Source of the DNA: Lautropia sp.
GTDB taxonomy: Bacteria > Pseudomonadota > Gammaproteobacteria > Burkholderiales > Burkholderiaceae_E
Length of the DNA stretch: 46,128 bases
Assembly (NCBI GenBank): GCA_030532425.1
Contig: JAUNLD010000017.1
Span: forward strand, 1 to 46,128
Direction: 5' to 3'
Part shown: positions 1-9,320 of the stretch, in pieces
Position numbering within the stretch: position 1 is the stretch's first letter
How the letters are laid out: each line of letters begins with the position of its first letter
Made by a program: the position numbers and the translations under genes
The notes under the pieces: model-generated
The model's input: the letters and a program-made list of their open reading frames with translations, nothing else
What the model was told of the DNA's origin: nothing
Database searches by the model: none

Positions 1-103
1 CGATGCCCGCCGAGTCATAGCCGCGATATTCGAGTTTGCGAAGTCCCTCGATCAGGATGGGGACGATATTGCGTTGTGCGACCGCACCAACGATTCCACA
101 CAT
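1..103 (-). CDS. glmS: Glutamine-fructose-6-phosphate aminotransferase, N-terminal part (cut by window edge)
   Basis: The first 34 residues of GlmS are present, beginning [12 protein letters not shown] and running into [11 protein letters not shown]. These are the hallmark of the class II glutamine amidotransferase domain: Cys2 becomes the N-terminal nucleophile after Met removal, and the YRGYDSAG segment is near invariant. GlmS makes glucosamine-6-phosphate from fructose-6-phosphate and glutamine, the first step towards UDP-GlcNAc. It lies downstream of glmU on the same strand, separated by about 260 bases, so the two may share transcripts. A GAGAGA stretch about 6 bases before the ATG is a usable ribosome binding site. 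The rest of the gene lies outside the window. Confidence 0.95.
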   Translation of the reverse strand, partial: MCGIVGAVAQRNIVPILIEGLRKLEYRGYDSAGI

Positions 104-326
104 AGGTTTCTCTCTCGGGGAAGGGACCGGTTCGTGCTCGAGCCGGTCGGTACAGGGGGTGGCCCGTCCGGGTTCCGAGTGCGTGAGCTGACTCGGGCCG
201 GGGCGGGCCGACATCGGGTTTCAGCTGGCATCCTGTCGTCGTGGCGGGCACCGGCCCGGCAAGGCAGGCCGGGCTGCTGCCCGGGTTGTGCCGTGGGGGG
301 GCGGGGTGAATGCCTGCCGGGGGTCT

Positions 327-343
327 CCCTGCCAGGGGCAGGG
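327..343 (-). terminator. Hairpin in the glmU-glmS spacer (possible weak terminator)
   Basis: A perfect 7-bp inverted repeat, CCCTGCC/GGCAGGG with a 3-base loop, lies about 25 bases after the glmU stop. No U-tract follows, so it may only stabilise a 3' end or mark partial termination between glmU and glmS. The spacer (104-366) shows no other gene-like feature. Confidence 0.3.
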
Positions 344-366
344 GGTGACGGAGGATGCCTCGCCGT

Positions 367-1734
367 TCATGCCTTGGGCGCCTTGGCGGGACGCTTCCAC
401 TCGGGCAGGCTGGTCTGGCGGGTCCGGCTGATCGTCAGCGTGTCGGCCGGCGCCTCCTTCGTCAGCGTCGTGCCGGCGCCCAGCGTGGCGCCGCGACGCA
501 CCGTGACCGGGGCGACGAGCTGCGTGTCGCTGCCGACGAACACGTCGTCCTCGATGATGGTCTTGTGCTTGTTCACGCCATCGTAGTTGCAGGTGATGGT
601 GCCGGCGCCCACATTGACCCGGGCGCCGATCTCGGCGTCACCGATGTAGGACAGGTGGTTGACCTTGCTGCTGCTGCCGGTACGCGCGTTCTTGACCTCC
701 ACGAAATTGCCGATGTGGTTGTCCTCGCCCAGCACGGTGCCGGGGCGCAGGCGGGCGAAGGGGCCGATGCGGTTGTTGGGGCCGGTTTCGGCACTGTCGA
801 TCACGGACATGGGCAATACATGGGTGCCATCGCCGATCACGCAATCCTTCAGCACGCAGTTGGGGCCGATCTTCACGCCCTTGCCCAGCCGGACCTCGCC
901 CTCGAAGACGCAGCCCACGTCGATGGACACGTCACGGCCGCAGCTGAGGTCGCCCCGGATGTCGATCCGGTCGGGGTCGGCCAGCATCACGCCGCTGTCG
1001 GTGAGACGGTCGGCCAGGTTGCGCTGGTGACGGCGCTCGAGAAAGGCCAGCTGGGTCTTGCTGTTGACGCCGAGGGTTTCCCATTCGGCGGCGGGGTGGG
1101 CCGTGGTCACACCGGTGCCATCGGCCACGGCGGCGGCGATCACGTCCGTCAGGTAATACTCGTTCTGGGCGTTGTCGTTCTTCAGGGCAGCCAGCCAGCG
1201 CTTGAGCGGGCCGGTGGGGGCCACCAGGATGCCGGTGTTGATCTCGGTGATCTTCAGCGTGTCGGCGTCGGCGTCCTTCTGTTCGACGATCTTCTGGACC
1301 TTGCCCTGGGCATCGCGGACGATGCGGCCATAGCCGGTGGGATCATCCATGTGCTGGGTGAGCAGCGCCAGCTGGCCACCGGCGGCGGCCCCGGCCAGCC
1401 GCTTCAGCGTCTCGGCGCTGACCAGCGGCACATCGCCATAGAGCACCAGCGTCGGCACGGCCTCATCGAGCATCGGCACCGCCTGTGCCACGGCGTGGCC
1501 GGTGCCCAGCTGCGGAGACTGTTTGGCCCAGTGCAGGTCTTCCTGGCCCTCGAAGGCCCCTTGCACCTGTTCGCCGCCGTGGCCAAAGACCACGACCAGC
1601 CGCTGCGGGCCGAGGGTGCGGGCGGTGTCGATGACGTGCCCCAGCAGGGGCTTGCCCGCCAGGGGGTGCAGAACCTTCGGCAGGTCGGAGTTCATCCGCT
1701 TGCCCATGCCGGCGGCCAGGATCACGATGTTCAT
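367..1734 (-). CDS. glmU: Bifunctional UDP-GlcNAc pyrophosphorylase / glucosamine-1-phosphate acetyltransferase
   Basis: The 455-residue product matches the usual GlmU length (E. coli 456). The N-terminal uridylyltransferase domain has the nucleotide-binding loop [15 protein letters not shown] (residues 6-20) and a YGDVPL motif near residue 100. The C-terminal half (about 230-455) is a left-handed beta-helix with hexapeptide repeats and the acetyltransferase segments GNFVEVKNA and [11 protein letters not shown]. The enzyme acetylates glucosamine-1-phosphate and couples it to UTP, giving UDP-GlcNAc for peptidoglycan and lipid A. glmS follows on the same strand. The large ORF antisense to it is a shadow. 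The ATG at 1734 is supported by the family-typical N-terminus MNIVILAAG. Confidence 0.97.
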   Translation of the reverse strand: MNIVILAAGMGKRMNSDLPKVLHPLAGKPLLGHVIDTARTLGPQRLVVVFGHGGEQVQGAFEGQEDLHWAKQSPQLGTGHAVAQAVPMLDEAVPTLVLYGDVPLVSAETLKRLAGAAAGGQLALLTQHMDDPTGYGRIVRDAQGKVQKIVEQKDADADTLKITEINTGILVAPTGPLKRWLAALKNDNAQNEYYLTDVIAAAVADGTGVTTAHPAAEWETLGVNSKTQLAFLERRHQRNLADRLTDSGVMLADPDRIDIRGDLSCGRDVSIDVGCVFEGEVRLGKGVKIGPNCVLKDCVIGDGTHVLPMSVIDSAETGPNNRIGPFARLRPGTVLGEDNHIGNFVEVKNARTGSSSKVNHLSYIGDAEIGARVNVGAGTITCNYDGVNKHKTIIEDDVFVGSDTQLVAPVTVRRGATLGAGTTLTKEAPADTLTISRTRQTSLPEWKRPAKAPKA

Positions 1735-2429
1735 CTATAGCTCGGAAATCTGTGTGTGGAAAGAGGAAGGGATGGCCGGCTTCCTGTCGGCAAGCCATGG
1801 GCACCCGGTAGGGCCGGGCAGCCTTGCTGTCCGCAAGCGCCGGAGGGGAATCCGCTGGGCTGCGCAATGGGCGGGCACGCCGCAAGGGCCGGGCAGGCCT
1901 GGCGCGCGCGCCAGGAGGGCACGGCGGGGCGGCATGCTGTCGGAAATGCTGCTGCCTGTACGGTATGACATGCTTTCGTGATTGTGCGCGAGCAATGTTG
2001 CGCAGGAATGTCAGCAGGGCATGACTCCGGCAGGAGTTTATGCTGAAACTGACAATCGCTGGGTGAACTATTGCTGCAATCCTGCCGTCCGATGCACGGT
2101 TTGTAACGATTTGCAGCGCTACCCCGACGTCTGGGCTCCGGGCTCCGGGGGCAGGGGCGGGGCATGGGCGCCCCATGGGGAATGGCGGTGCGCGGGCTGG
2201 AGCGGCTTTGGAAGGGGGCGAAACCCGGGGTAAGGGGCGCGCAGCTCAGGGTAAGGGGTGCAGCCCGGGGTGGGGCCTGGCGGGGCCGCAAGTGGGTGGG
2301 GCGGTCCGCTGCGGGGATGGGGACGAGGCCCCGCTGGGTGAGGATGGGCCCGTGTGCCCCAGGGTGGGCGGCACACGGGCATCTCGGGGCGGGCCGCGGG
2401 TGATGGCCGGCTGCGGCCCTCCAGCCCGG
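1735..2429. other. Long spacer between the symporter gene and glmU, no gene seen
   Basis: No convincing protein is encoded in this roughly 695-base gap. The part at about 1950-2110 is less GC-rich and probably carries the glmU promoter, but I cannot fix -35 and -10 boxes. The part at 2110-2430 has a plus strand extremely rich in G (minus-strand RNA rich in C), with a doubled GGGTAAGGGG at 2228-2237 and 2249-2258 and a perfect hairpin at 2348-2380. It lies downstream of the symporter gene and may be a termination zone. Confidence 0.5.
2348..2380 (-). terminator. 11-bp perfect hairpin downstream of the symporter gene
   Basis: GCCCGTGTGCC (2348-2358) and GGCACACGGGC (2370-2380) are perfectly complementary around an 11-base loop, about 50 bases after the stop codon. 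There is no T-run, so it is not a classical intrinsic terminator. Together with the C-rich transcript around it, it could be part of a Rho-dependent end. Confidence 0.4.
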
Positions 2430-3911
2430 TCAGGCCTGGGGCTGGTCGGCGATCCCGCGGCGGCGGGCCTGGTCGACCATCTCGGGGTGGCCCTCGCCGG
2501 CGATGACCGTGGGCGCCAGCGAGCCGACGATCATGCCGAAGATGGCAAAGCCCAGGCCAGCCAGCTGCGGCGGCACCAGCGCATCGGGGGCCAGAAACTC
2601 GGCCGTCTGCCAGCTGATGATGCCCAGTGCCATCGACAGCAGCGCACCCTGCGGCTTGGCCCGCTTCCAGAACAGGCCGAAGACCAGCGGGGTGAAGGCG
2701 GCCACCAGCGTCACCTTGTAGGCATCCTGCACCATCTGGTACATGGATGATTCGCTTTGCAGGGCGAAGAGGGTGACGCCGATGGTGAACAGCACCAGGA
2801 TCACGCGCAGCATGATGAGCATCTTGCGATCGGAGAGCTTGTGGCCCCACAGCGGCTGGACGACGTTCTCGGTGAGCACGGCGGTGGGCGCCAGCAGCGT
2901 GCCGCTGGCGGTGGAGAGAATGGCCGAGAGCAGGGCGCCGAAGAACAGCGCCTGGGCCAGCAGCGGCGTGCGCTCCAGGATCAGCTTGGGCAGCACCAAC
3001 TGGAAGTCACCATCTTCGGTGGCCAGCATGGCGTTGACCATCTGCGGGTCGATCAGCAGGGCCGAGACGGCGATGAACATCGGCACCGCCGCAAACAGCA
3101 GGTAGAACGAGCCACCCAGCAGCGTGCCCATGCGGGCCACCTTTTCATCCCTGGCCGAGGTGACGCGCTGGAACACGTCCTGCTGCGCCACCGAGCCCAG
3201 TGCCATCGTCACGAAGGCGGCGATGAAGGCCAGCCACTCCCGCAACGAGGCCTCGGGGAAGAACTTCAGGCGGTCGGATTCGACGGCGGTCTGGTAGACC
3301 TTTTCGATGCCGCCGGCCATGCCGCTCATCAGCCAGGCGATGTAGATCAGGCCGCCGACGATGACCACGGTCTGCATCAGGTCGGTGAGTGCAATCGACC
3401 ACATGCCGCCGAACATCGTGTAGATGCCCACGGCCAGGGCGCCGATCATGATGCCTTCGGGGATGGAGATGCTGCCCCCCGAGACGGTGTTGATGACGAT
3501 GCCCAGCGCCACCAGGTTGGCCGAACTCCAGCCCAGGTACGAGATGGCGATGGCCACCGCAGCCGCCAGCTCGACGGTGCGGTTGTAGCGCTTCTTGTAG
3601 AAGTCGCCGATGGTCATCAGCTTGAGCCGGTAATAGGGGGCCGCCAGGAACAGCGCCACCAGGATCAGGCAGAAGGCGGCACCGAAGGGGTCACCCACCA
3701 CGCCGTGCAGGCCTTCCTTCAGGAAGGTGGACGAAACGGCCAGAACAAGTTCGGCGCCAAACCAGGTGGCGAATACGGTGGCGGTGTTCATGTAGAGGGG
3801 CAGCGAGCGGCCGGCCACCAGATAGTCCGTCGAGTTCCTGACCTTTCTGGCCGCGTAGAACCCGATGCCGATCGTCAGAGCGAAATAGCATGCAACCAGG
3901 GTAATGAGCAT
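2430..3911 (-). CDS. Sodium:solute symporter (SSS family) permease
   Basis: A 493-residue, very hydrophobic protein with about 13 predicted transmembrane helices. The N-terminal part resembles SSSF permeases: MLITLVACYFALTIGIGFYA forms the first helix, followed by NSTDYLVAGRSLPLYMN, the GR-x-L region of the second helix, and a conserved TWFGAE. It should import a small organic solute with Na+, but substrate cannot be read from the sequence. I chose the ATG at 3911 over an upstream one because it is preceded by AGGAG at good spacing and starts directly at the first membrane helix; the upstream 25 residues look non-coding. It lies 91 bases after ubiB on the same strand. Confidence 0.88.
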   Translation of the reverse strand: MLITLVACYFALTIGIGFYAARKVRNSTDYLVAGRSLPLYMNTATVFATWFGAELVLAVSSTFLKEGLHGVVGDPFGAAFCLILVALFLAAPYYRLKLMTIGDFYKKRYNRTVELAAAVAIAISYLGWSSANLVALGIVINTVSGGSISIPEGIMIGALAVGIYTMFGGMWSIALTDLMQTVVIVGGLIYIAWLMSGMAGGIEKVYQTAVESDRLKFFPEASLREWLAFIAAFVTMALGSVAQQDVFQRVTSARDEKVARMGTLLGGSFYLLFAAVPMFIAVSALLIDPQMVNAMLATEDGDFQLVLPKLILERTPLLAQALFFGALLSAILSTASGTLLAPTAVLTENVVQPLWGHKLSDRKMLIMLRVILVLFTIGVTLFALQSESSMYQMVQDAYKVTLVAAFTPLVFGLFWKRAKPQGALLSMALGIISWQTAEFLAPDALVPPQLAGLGFAIFGMIVGSLAPTVIAGEGHPEMVDQARRRGIADQPQA

Positions 3912-4002
3912 GGGGTCTCCTGTATGTCGGAGGGTGGGCGAAAAGGGCAAGGACTTGCCCGGTGGCCGGCGATGCCGGTGATGCATGACCCGAGGGGTCG
4001 GT

Positions 4003-5589
4003 TCACTGGAGCAGATGGCGCCAAGCTTGCAGGGCCAGCAGTGCAGTCAGCACCACGATGCCCAGTTGCAGCCAGCGCAAGGTTCTTCGCTGGCCCTGGG
4101 CGATCTGTTCGAGCAATCGGCGGTGCTCGGCGGCATCGAGCCTGGGGGCGGCCTGCTGGCGCAGGGCGTCGTGCAGCAGCCGCGGCATTTCGGGCATCAG
4201 CTGTGCCCAGCGCGGCGCCTCGTTGCGCAGCTTGTTTTCAAAGCCGGGCCAGCCCACCTGCTTCTTGATGAAGACTTCGAGGATCGGCTGGGCCGTGACC
4301 CACAGGTCGAGATCGGGGTTGAGCTGCCGGCCCAGACCCTCGATGTTGAGCAGGGTCTTCTGCAGCAGCACCAGCTGCGGCTGGATCTCGACATTGAAGC
4401 GGCGCGAGGCCTGAAAGAGGCGCATCAGCACCAGGCCCAGCGAAATCTCGCGCAGTGGCTTGTCGAACATCGGTTCGCAGCAGGCGCGCACCGCGCCTTC
4501 CAGCTCCTCGGCGCGGGTGTCGGCAGGCACCCAGCCCGATTCGATGTGCAGGTCGGCCACGCGGCGGTAATCGCGCTTGAAGAAGGCGAGAAAGTTCTGG
4601 GCCAGATAGCGCTTGTCGTGGTCGGACAGCGTGCCGACGATACCGAAATCGAGGGCGATGTAGCGGTTGAAGTCGTCCGGGCCGGTGCCGACCAGGATGT
4701 TGCCGGGGTGCATGTCGGCATGAAAGAAGCCGTCGCGGAACACCTGGGTGAAGAAGATCTCGACGCCATCGCGCGAGAGTTTTTCCAGGTCGATGCCGGC
4801 TTCACGCATCTTCTCGATCTGGCCGATGGGGATGCCGCTGACCCACTCCATCACCAGCACGTTGCGCCGGCAGTAATCCCAGTACATCTGCGGGATGCGC
4901 AGCAGGTCGGAACCCTCGAAATTGCGCTTGAGCTGGTTGGCGTTGGCGGCTTCGCGCACCAGGTCGAGCTCGTCGTGCAGATAGTGGTCGAACTCGTCGA
5001 CCACCTCCATCGGCCGCAGCCGGCGGGCATCGGCCGACAGCCGCATGGCCAGCGCGGCACCGGTGCGCAGCAGGCTCAGGTCGTTCTCGATCACGTCGAG
5101 CATGCCGGGGCGCAGCACCTTGACGGCCACCTGCGTGCCGTCGTGCAGTCGGGCGCGGTGGACCTGGGCGATCGAGGCCGAGGCCACCGCCTGTGGCTCG
5201 AATTCGGCAAAGGCCTCGCTGATCGGCATCTCCAGTCCACGCTCGATCTCGGCGATGGCCTGTTCGGCCGGGAAGGGAGGCACCCGGTCCTGCAGCAGCG
5301 CCAGCTCGGCAGCGATGTCGGGTGGCAGCAGGTCGCGGCGGGTGGACAGCACCTGCCCGAACTTGACGAAGATCGGCCCCAGGCTTTCAAAGGCCATCCG
5401 CAGGCGCACCCCGCGTGGTTCGCGGATGGTGCCCAGCCGCATGGCGCGCGTCAGGCGCAGCAGCCACGGCGAGCGGATGCTGCTGGCCGCGCCACTCATC
5501 ACCAGCTCGTCCAGCCCGAAGCGGCGTACCGTCCAGAGGATGCGCAGCAGGCGGCGGCTGTTGGAAAACCAGGATATCGGGTTGTTCAC
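4003..5589 (-). CDS. ubiB: UbiB-type ABC1 atypical kinase/ATPase for ubiquinone biosynthesis
   Basis: 528 residues (E. coli UbiB 546). The ABC1/ADCK signatures are all visible: the KxGQ motif KFGQ (76-79) in [16 protein letters not shown], the Ala-rich nucleotide loop [11 protein letters not shown] (136-146), the lysine in VAVKVLRP (157), the catalytic HADMHPGN (290-297) and the metal-binding LDFG (313-316). A hydrophobic C-terminal helix anchors it in the inner membrane. UbiB proteins hydrolyse ATP and are needed for aerobic ubiquinone synthesis, probably by helping extract lipid intermediates. It starts one base after the stop of ttcA, so the two are probably co-transcribed. I see no ubiE or ubiJ nearby. 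Confidence 0.95.
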   Translation of the reverse strand: MNNPISWFSNSRRLLRILWTVRRFGLDELVMSGAASSIRSPWLLRLTRAMRLGTIREPRGVRLRMAFESLGPIFVKFGQVLSTRRDLLPPDIAAELALLQDRVPPFPAEQAIAEIERGLEMPISEAFAEFEPQAVASASIAQVHRARLHDGTQVAVKVLRPGMLDVIENDLSLLRTGAALAMRLSADARRLRPMEVVDEFDHYLHDELDLVREAANANQLKRNFEGSDLLRIPQMYWDYCRRNVLVMEWVSGIPIGQIEKMREAGIDLEKLSRDGVEIFFTQVFRDGFFHADMHPGNILVGTGPDDFNRYIALDFGIVGTLSDHDKRYLAQNFLAFFKRDYRRVADLHIESGWVPADTRAEELEGAVRACCEPMFDKPLREISLGLVLMRLFQASRRFNVEIQPQLVLLQKTLLNIEGLGRQLNPDLDLWVTAQPILEVFIKKQVGWPGFENKLRNEAPRWAQLMPEMPRLLHDALRQQAAPRLDAAEHRRLLEQIAQGQRRTLRWLQLGIVVLTALLALQAWRHLLQ

Positions 5590-5590
5590 C

Positions 5591-6661
5591 TCAGTCTTCG
5601 GCCTCGTCGCCCGTGCGTAGCGTGTTGAAATCGTACAGCGTCCGGTCCATCAGGTGCGAGGGGCGCACCCGGCCCAGCGAAGAGAAGATCGAATCCAGGC
5701 GGCCGGGGAAGCGCTTTTCCCACTGGCGCATCAGTTCCTTGGTTTCGGCGCGCTTGAGGTTGGCCTGCCCGCCGCAGAGGTTGCAGGGAATGATCGGGTA
5801 CTGCTGCACCTTCGACCAGCGGATCAGGTCCTTTTCTTCCACGTAGGCCAGCGGCCGGATCACCACGTGGCGGCCATCGTCCGACACCAGCTTGGGCGGC
5901 ATCGTCTTCAGCTGGCCGCCATAGAACAGGTTGAGGAAGAAGGTTTCGAGGATGTCGTCGCGGTGATGGCCCAGCGCGATGCGGGTGGCACCCAGCTCGG
6001 ACGCCACCCGGTAGATGATGCCGCGCCGCAGCCGCGAGCACAGCGAGCACTTGGTCTTGCCCTCGGGGATGACCCGCTGCACCGTGCTGTAGGTATCCTC
6101 GGTCTCGATGTGGTAATCGACCCCGAGCTTCTTCAGGTAGGCAGGCAGCACGTCGGCCGGAAAACCCGGCTGGCGCTGGTCCAGATTGAAGGCGACGATG
6201 GAAAAGGGCACGGGGGCGCGCTTTTGCAGGCCCAGCAGCAGGTCGAGCAGCGCGAAGCTGTCCTTGCCGCCCGACAGGCACACCATCACCCGGTCGTTGG
6301 CGCCGATCATGTCGTAATCGGCAATGGCCTGGCCGGCCAGGCGATACAGCCGCTTGGAGAGCTTGTTGTTCTCGTGGTCTTCCTTGCGCGTGTCGCGCCG
6401 CACGGTCGTGGCCTGGGTGCTGTCTTCGGTGACGCGGGCGCCTGAAGCCGTGGTGGCCGTTGCGATGCGGCTGGCCGCCGGGTGGCCTGCACCGGAGGTG
6501 GGCGGGCGGGCGTCGTCGTGGGCACCCCAGCCATCCGCCGGGCGCGCGTCGGCCGCCGTGGCCGTGCCGGGGCGCCGGATCTCGTCGATACGGATGGTCT
6601 GGATGGCCGGCCGGTCTGTCGGGGTGGGGGTCCCGGCGGGCAGGGTGCTGCTTGCCTGCAT
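5591..6661 (-). CDS. ttcA: tRNA 2-thiocytidine(32) synthetase TtcA
   Basis: TtcA thiolates cytidine 32 of certain tRNAs with ATP and an Fe-S cluster. The PP-loop SGGKDS is at residues 130-135, the Cys pair [10 protein letters not shown] at 205/208, and a second pair CNLCGG at 293/296; ALGHHRDD and IRPLAY are family-typical. With the ATG at 6661 the protein has 356 residues, and about 110 of these precede the conserved core and are low-complexity. A GTG at 6403 would give 270 residues starting [13 protein letters not shown]; neither start has a strong ribosome binding site, so the N-terminus is uncertain. A TATGAT about 170 bases upstream (6834-6829) could be its -10 box. Confidence 0.93.
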   Translation of the reverse strand: MQASSTLPAGTPTPTDRPAIQTIRIDEIRRPGTATAADARPADGWGAHDDARPPTSGAGHPAASRIATATTASGARVTEDSTQATTVRRDTRKEDHENNKLSKRLYRLAGQAIADYDMIGANDRVMVCLSGGKDSFALLDLLLGLQKRAPVPFSIVAFNLDQRQPGFPADVLPAYLKKLGVDYHIETEDTYSTVQRVIPEGKTKCSLCSRLRRGIIYRVASELGATRIALGHHRDDILETFFLNLFYGGQLKTMPPKLVSDDGRHVVIRPLAYVEEKDLIRWSKVQQYPIIPCNLCGGQANLKRAETKELMRQWEKRFPGRLDSIFSSLGRVRPSHLMDRTLYDFNTLRTGDEAED

Positions 6662-6955
6662 GACGTCGCTGTAGAAAAAGGAAGGCACGCACGGAGAAGC
6701 CGCCGTGGCCGGAGCCGCAGAAAGCCGTGTCCGCTGTGGATGCAGGGCCGGCGGGCGCAGCGCCCCGACAGGGCGGCCCGGACGGCAAGGCGGGATGCCT
6801 GGCAACCTGAATGGCGGCACGGACCGCAATCATAGCGGCTTTGCAAGCCGCGGGGGCAGGTTTCTGTGGTTTTTGACCTGGTGTTTACAAAAAAGTGGGA
6901 CCAGCCGGTACGGGATGAAGCCCTTTCAGCCCTTTCGATCCACCAGGGCAGGAGA

Positions 6956-7813
6956 TCAGCCGGCCGGAGGGGTTTGCGATGACGTCGGCATGATGGAGGT
7001 GCCGTTCATCAGGCTGGCATCGCGCGGCAGGCCCAGCAGGTGCTGGCCGCCATCCACCAGCAGCGTGGTGCCGGTGATCGAGCGCGTCTTCATCGCAAAG
7101 ACCACGCTGGCAGCGATGTCGTCGGCGGTGCTGGAAGCCCCCAGCGGCGAGAGGGTGCGATGGGCCTCGGCAAAGGCGGCCTCGTCCTGCAGATAGCTGG
7201 GCAGGGTCAGCCCGGGGGCCACCCCCACCACCCGCACCTGCGGCGCCATCGCCTGCGCCAGCATCACGGTGGCAGCAGCCAGCGCGGCCTTGGTGAGTGT
7301 GTACGACAGAAAATCGGGGTTCAGGTTGTAGAGCTTCTGGTCCAGCAGGTTGACGATCACGCCCTGCGGTGCGTCGGGCAGTGCCAGCAGCTGCTGGTGG
7401 AGCGCCTGCGAGAGCAGGACCGGCGCCATCAGGTTGGGGCGGATGTGTTCGTCGAGCTGTGTGCTGCTGAAGCTGCCGATGTCGTCATACTCGAAGCGCG
7501 AGGCGCTGTTGACCAGGCCGCTGACCGGCCCCAGCGCCTGGGCCAGCCGGCCCGGCAGGGCCCGGCAGGCATCGGCATCGTCCAGACGGGCATCCAGGGC
7601 CACGGCCCGCCGGCCCAGCGCCTGCACGTCGGCCACCGTGCGGGCCGCCTCGTCGGCCGAATGCCGGTAATGCACGCCGATGTCCCAGCCATCGGCCGCC
7701 AGCGCCAGCGCGATGGCCCGGCCCAGCCGCTTGCCGGCACCGGTGACGAGCGCCACCCGGGGCAGGGCGGCATCAGCAGGGGTGGCAGTCAGGGCGGCAG
7801 GCGGTGTGTTCAT
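6956..7813 (-). CDS. Short-chain dehydrogenase of the pteridine reductase / FolM type
   Basis: 285-residue NAD(P)-binding Rossmann protein. The dinucleotide motif reads TGAGKRLG (24-31), which fits TGxxxRxG of pteridine reductases (PTR1/FolM) rather than the TGxxxGxG of ordinary SDRs. The catalytic set also fits: Asp158 in LLDQK, Tyr171 and Lys175 in YTLTK, with the same 13-residue Asp-Tyr spacing as in PTR1. The expected reaction is NADPH-dependent reduction of dihydropteridines (dihydromonapterin or dihydrofolate). The start MNTPPAALTA at 7813 precedes the Rossmann fold by 20 residues. It is divergent from midA. The general SDR assignment is secure; the pteridine substrate is inferred from motifs. 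Confidence 0.85.
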   Translation of the reverse strand: MNTPPAALTATPADAALPRVALVTGAGKRLGRAIALALAADGWDIGVHYRHSADEAARTVADVQALGRRAVALDARLDDADACRALPGRLAQALGPVSGLVNSASRFEYDDIGSFSSTQLDEHIRPNLMAPVLLSQALHQQLLALPDAPQGVIVNLLDQKLYNLNPDFLSYTLTKAALAAATVMLAQAMAPQVRVVGVAPGLTLPSYLQDEAAFAEAHRTLSPLGASSTADDIAASVVFAMKTRSITGTTLLVDGGQHLLGLPRDASLMNGTSIMPTSSQTPPAG

Positions 7814-8074
7814 GGCGGGCACTGTAGCACGGCGCGCGGTGAAAACGGACGGAATCTCCGGGGTGGCCCGGGACGGATGCCGGGACGGGCAGTCCCCGTC
7901 ACGGTGTGCCCGGCGGGGGCAGGGGCATACAGGAGCATGACATATGTGGCCGCACAGCCCGGCACGGGCGGGCGGCCGTGTGGCATGACGGGTACAGGGG
8001 GGGCCGCGTGCAGCACGCAGGGCGCCAGGAAAAAGGCGCACAATGGGGGCGCATCCCGTCCGGAAAGCCCCATC

Positions 8075-9301
8075 ATGACCCTTCCCCCGCCTTCGTCTCC
8101 GTCTGCCACCCTGCCCGCCCCGGATGCCGCCGCGCTGGCGCTCAGCCAGCGACTGCTGGAGCGGGTGGTGGCCACCATCCATGCCAGTGGTGGCTGGATC
8201 AGCTTTGCACAGTACATGGAGATGGTGCTGTACGAGCCGGGCCTGGGCTATTACAGCAACCCCGGGCGGGTCTTCGGCGCGGGCGGCGACTTCGTGACGG
8301 CGCCCGAGCTGACGCCGCTGTTTGGCGCCACGCTGGCGCGGCAGGTGGGTGAATGGTTGCAGGACCCGCGCCTGTGCCCGGCGCCCACCGTGCTGGAAGT
8401 GGGGGCGGGCAGCGGCATGCTGGCGGTGCAGCTGCTCAATGCCCTCGACAATGCCGGCTGGCACAGCCTGCGCTATCAGATTCTGGAGCTGTCGGCCGAG
8501 CGGCGCCACCACCAGCGCCAGACCCTGATGAGTCTGGCCCCCGGCCTGCTGGGGCGGGTGGAGTGGCTGGACCGCATGCCCAGCCATTTCTGCGGCGTGG
8601 TGGTGGGCAACGAGGTGCTGGATGCCATGCCGGTGCAGGTGTTCGAATGGCAGCCGCAGGGTGTGGATGAAATGGGGGTGGGCTGGAGCGATGGCCAGCT
8701 GGTCTGGGCAGCCCGGCCGGCCGGCGAGCATCTGGCGGATGCGGTGGGTGCCTTGATGGCAAGACAGCGTCCGTTGCCGCCCGGCTATCGCTCCGAGATC
8801 TGCCCGGCACAGGGTGCCTGGCTGGCCACGCTGGCCGGGCAGATGGATGCCGGTGTCGTGCTGCTGCTGGATTACGGTTTCCCCGAGCACGAGTATTACC
8901 ACCCCCAGCGCGAGCACGGCACGCTGATGTGCCATTACCGTCATCACAGCCACACCAATCCCTTCCTGTGGCCGGGGCTGAACGACATCACTGCGCACGT
9001 GGATTTCAGTGCCCTGGCGCGGACCGGTGTGGCGGCGGGCCTGGTGCCGGTCGGCTATGCGTCGATGAGTTCCTTCCTGCTCAACGCCGGCCTGCTCGAC
9101 GAACTGTCGGCCCTGCCGCGCGAACCCGAGAACTTCTGGTTCTCGCAGGCGCAGGCCGTGCAGATGCTGCTGTCGGAGGCCGAGATGGGCGAGCTGTTCA
9201 AGGTGATCGCCTTTGCCCGCCAGATGGGCGAGCCGCCGTCGGACATGGGCTTTGCGGGCGGCAACCGCCTGGGGCGGCTGCTGGGGGATGTGGGCCGCTG
9301 A
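8075..9301 (+). CDS. midA: MidA/NDUFAF7-family SAM-dependent protein methyltransferase
   Basis: 408 residues. Family segments in order: MVLYEPGLGYYS (50-61), GGDFVTAPELTPLFG (70-84), the SAM-binding LEVGAGSGMLA (107-117), GNEVLDAMPVQVFEW, and the highly conserved LLLDYGF...HGTLMCHYRHH...DITAHVDFSAL block. The eukaryotic homologue NDUFAF7 dimethylates an arginine of a complex I core subunit; in bacteria the role is thought to be similar but is less established. The ATG at 8075 starts after a spacer shared with the divergent SDR gene, and a longer in-frame ORF upstream is read-through of antisense sequence. Its stop lies 19 bases from that of the convergent FNT transporter gene. Confidence 0.92.
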   Translation: MTLPPPSSPSATLPAPDAAALALSQRLLERVVATIHASGGWISFAQYMEMVLYEPGLGYYSNPGRVFGAGGDFVTAPELTPLFGATLARQVGEWLQDPRLCPAPTVLEVGAGSGMLAVQLLNALDNAGWHSLRYQILELSAERRHHQRQTLMSLAPGLLGRVEWLDRMPSHFCGVVVGNEVLDAMPVQVFEWQPQGVDEMGVGWSDGQLVWAARPAGEHLADAVGALMARQRPLPPGYRSEICPAQGAWLATLAGQMDAGVVLLLDYGFPEHEYYHPQREHGTLMCHYRHHSHTNPFLWPGLNDITAHVDFSALARTGVAAGLVPVGYASMSSFLLNAGLLDELSALPREPENFWFSQAQAVQMLLSEAEMGELFKVIAFARQMGEPPSDMGFAGGNRLGRLLGDVGR

Positions 9302-9320
9302 GTGGCGCGTCAGACAGGGC

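Noticed and set aside
104-366. glmS ribozyme in the spacer before glmS
   Set aside because: No ribozyme core is recognisable and this class is typical of Gram-positive bacteria.
355-1740. 461-codon open frame on the plus strand
   Set aside because: It is antisense to glmU, which has complete family motifs; the frame stays open because of high GC content and codon bias.
1463-2291. Minus-strand frames in the glmU upstream gap
   Set aside because: They are Pro/Arg/Ala-rich without any fold pattern or ribosome binding site, and overlap each other in different frames.
2757-4268. 503-codon open frame on the plus strand
   Set aside because: It is antisense to the symporter gene, which shows transmembrane pattern and a good ribosome binding site.
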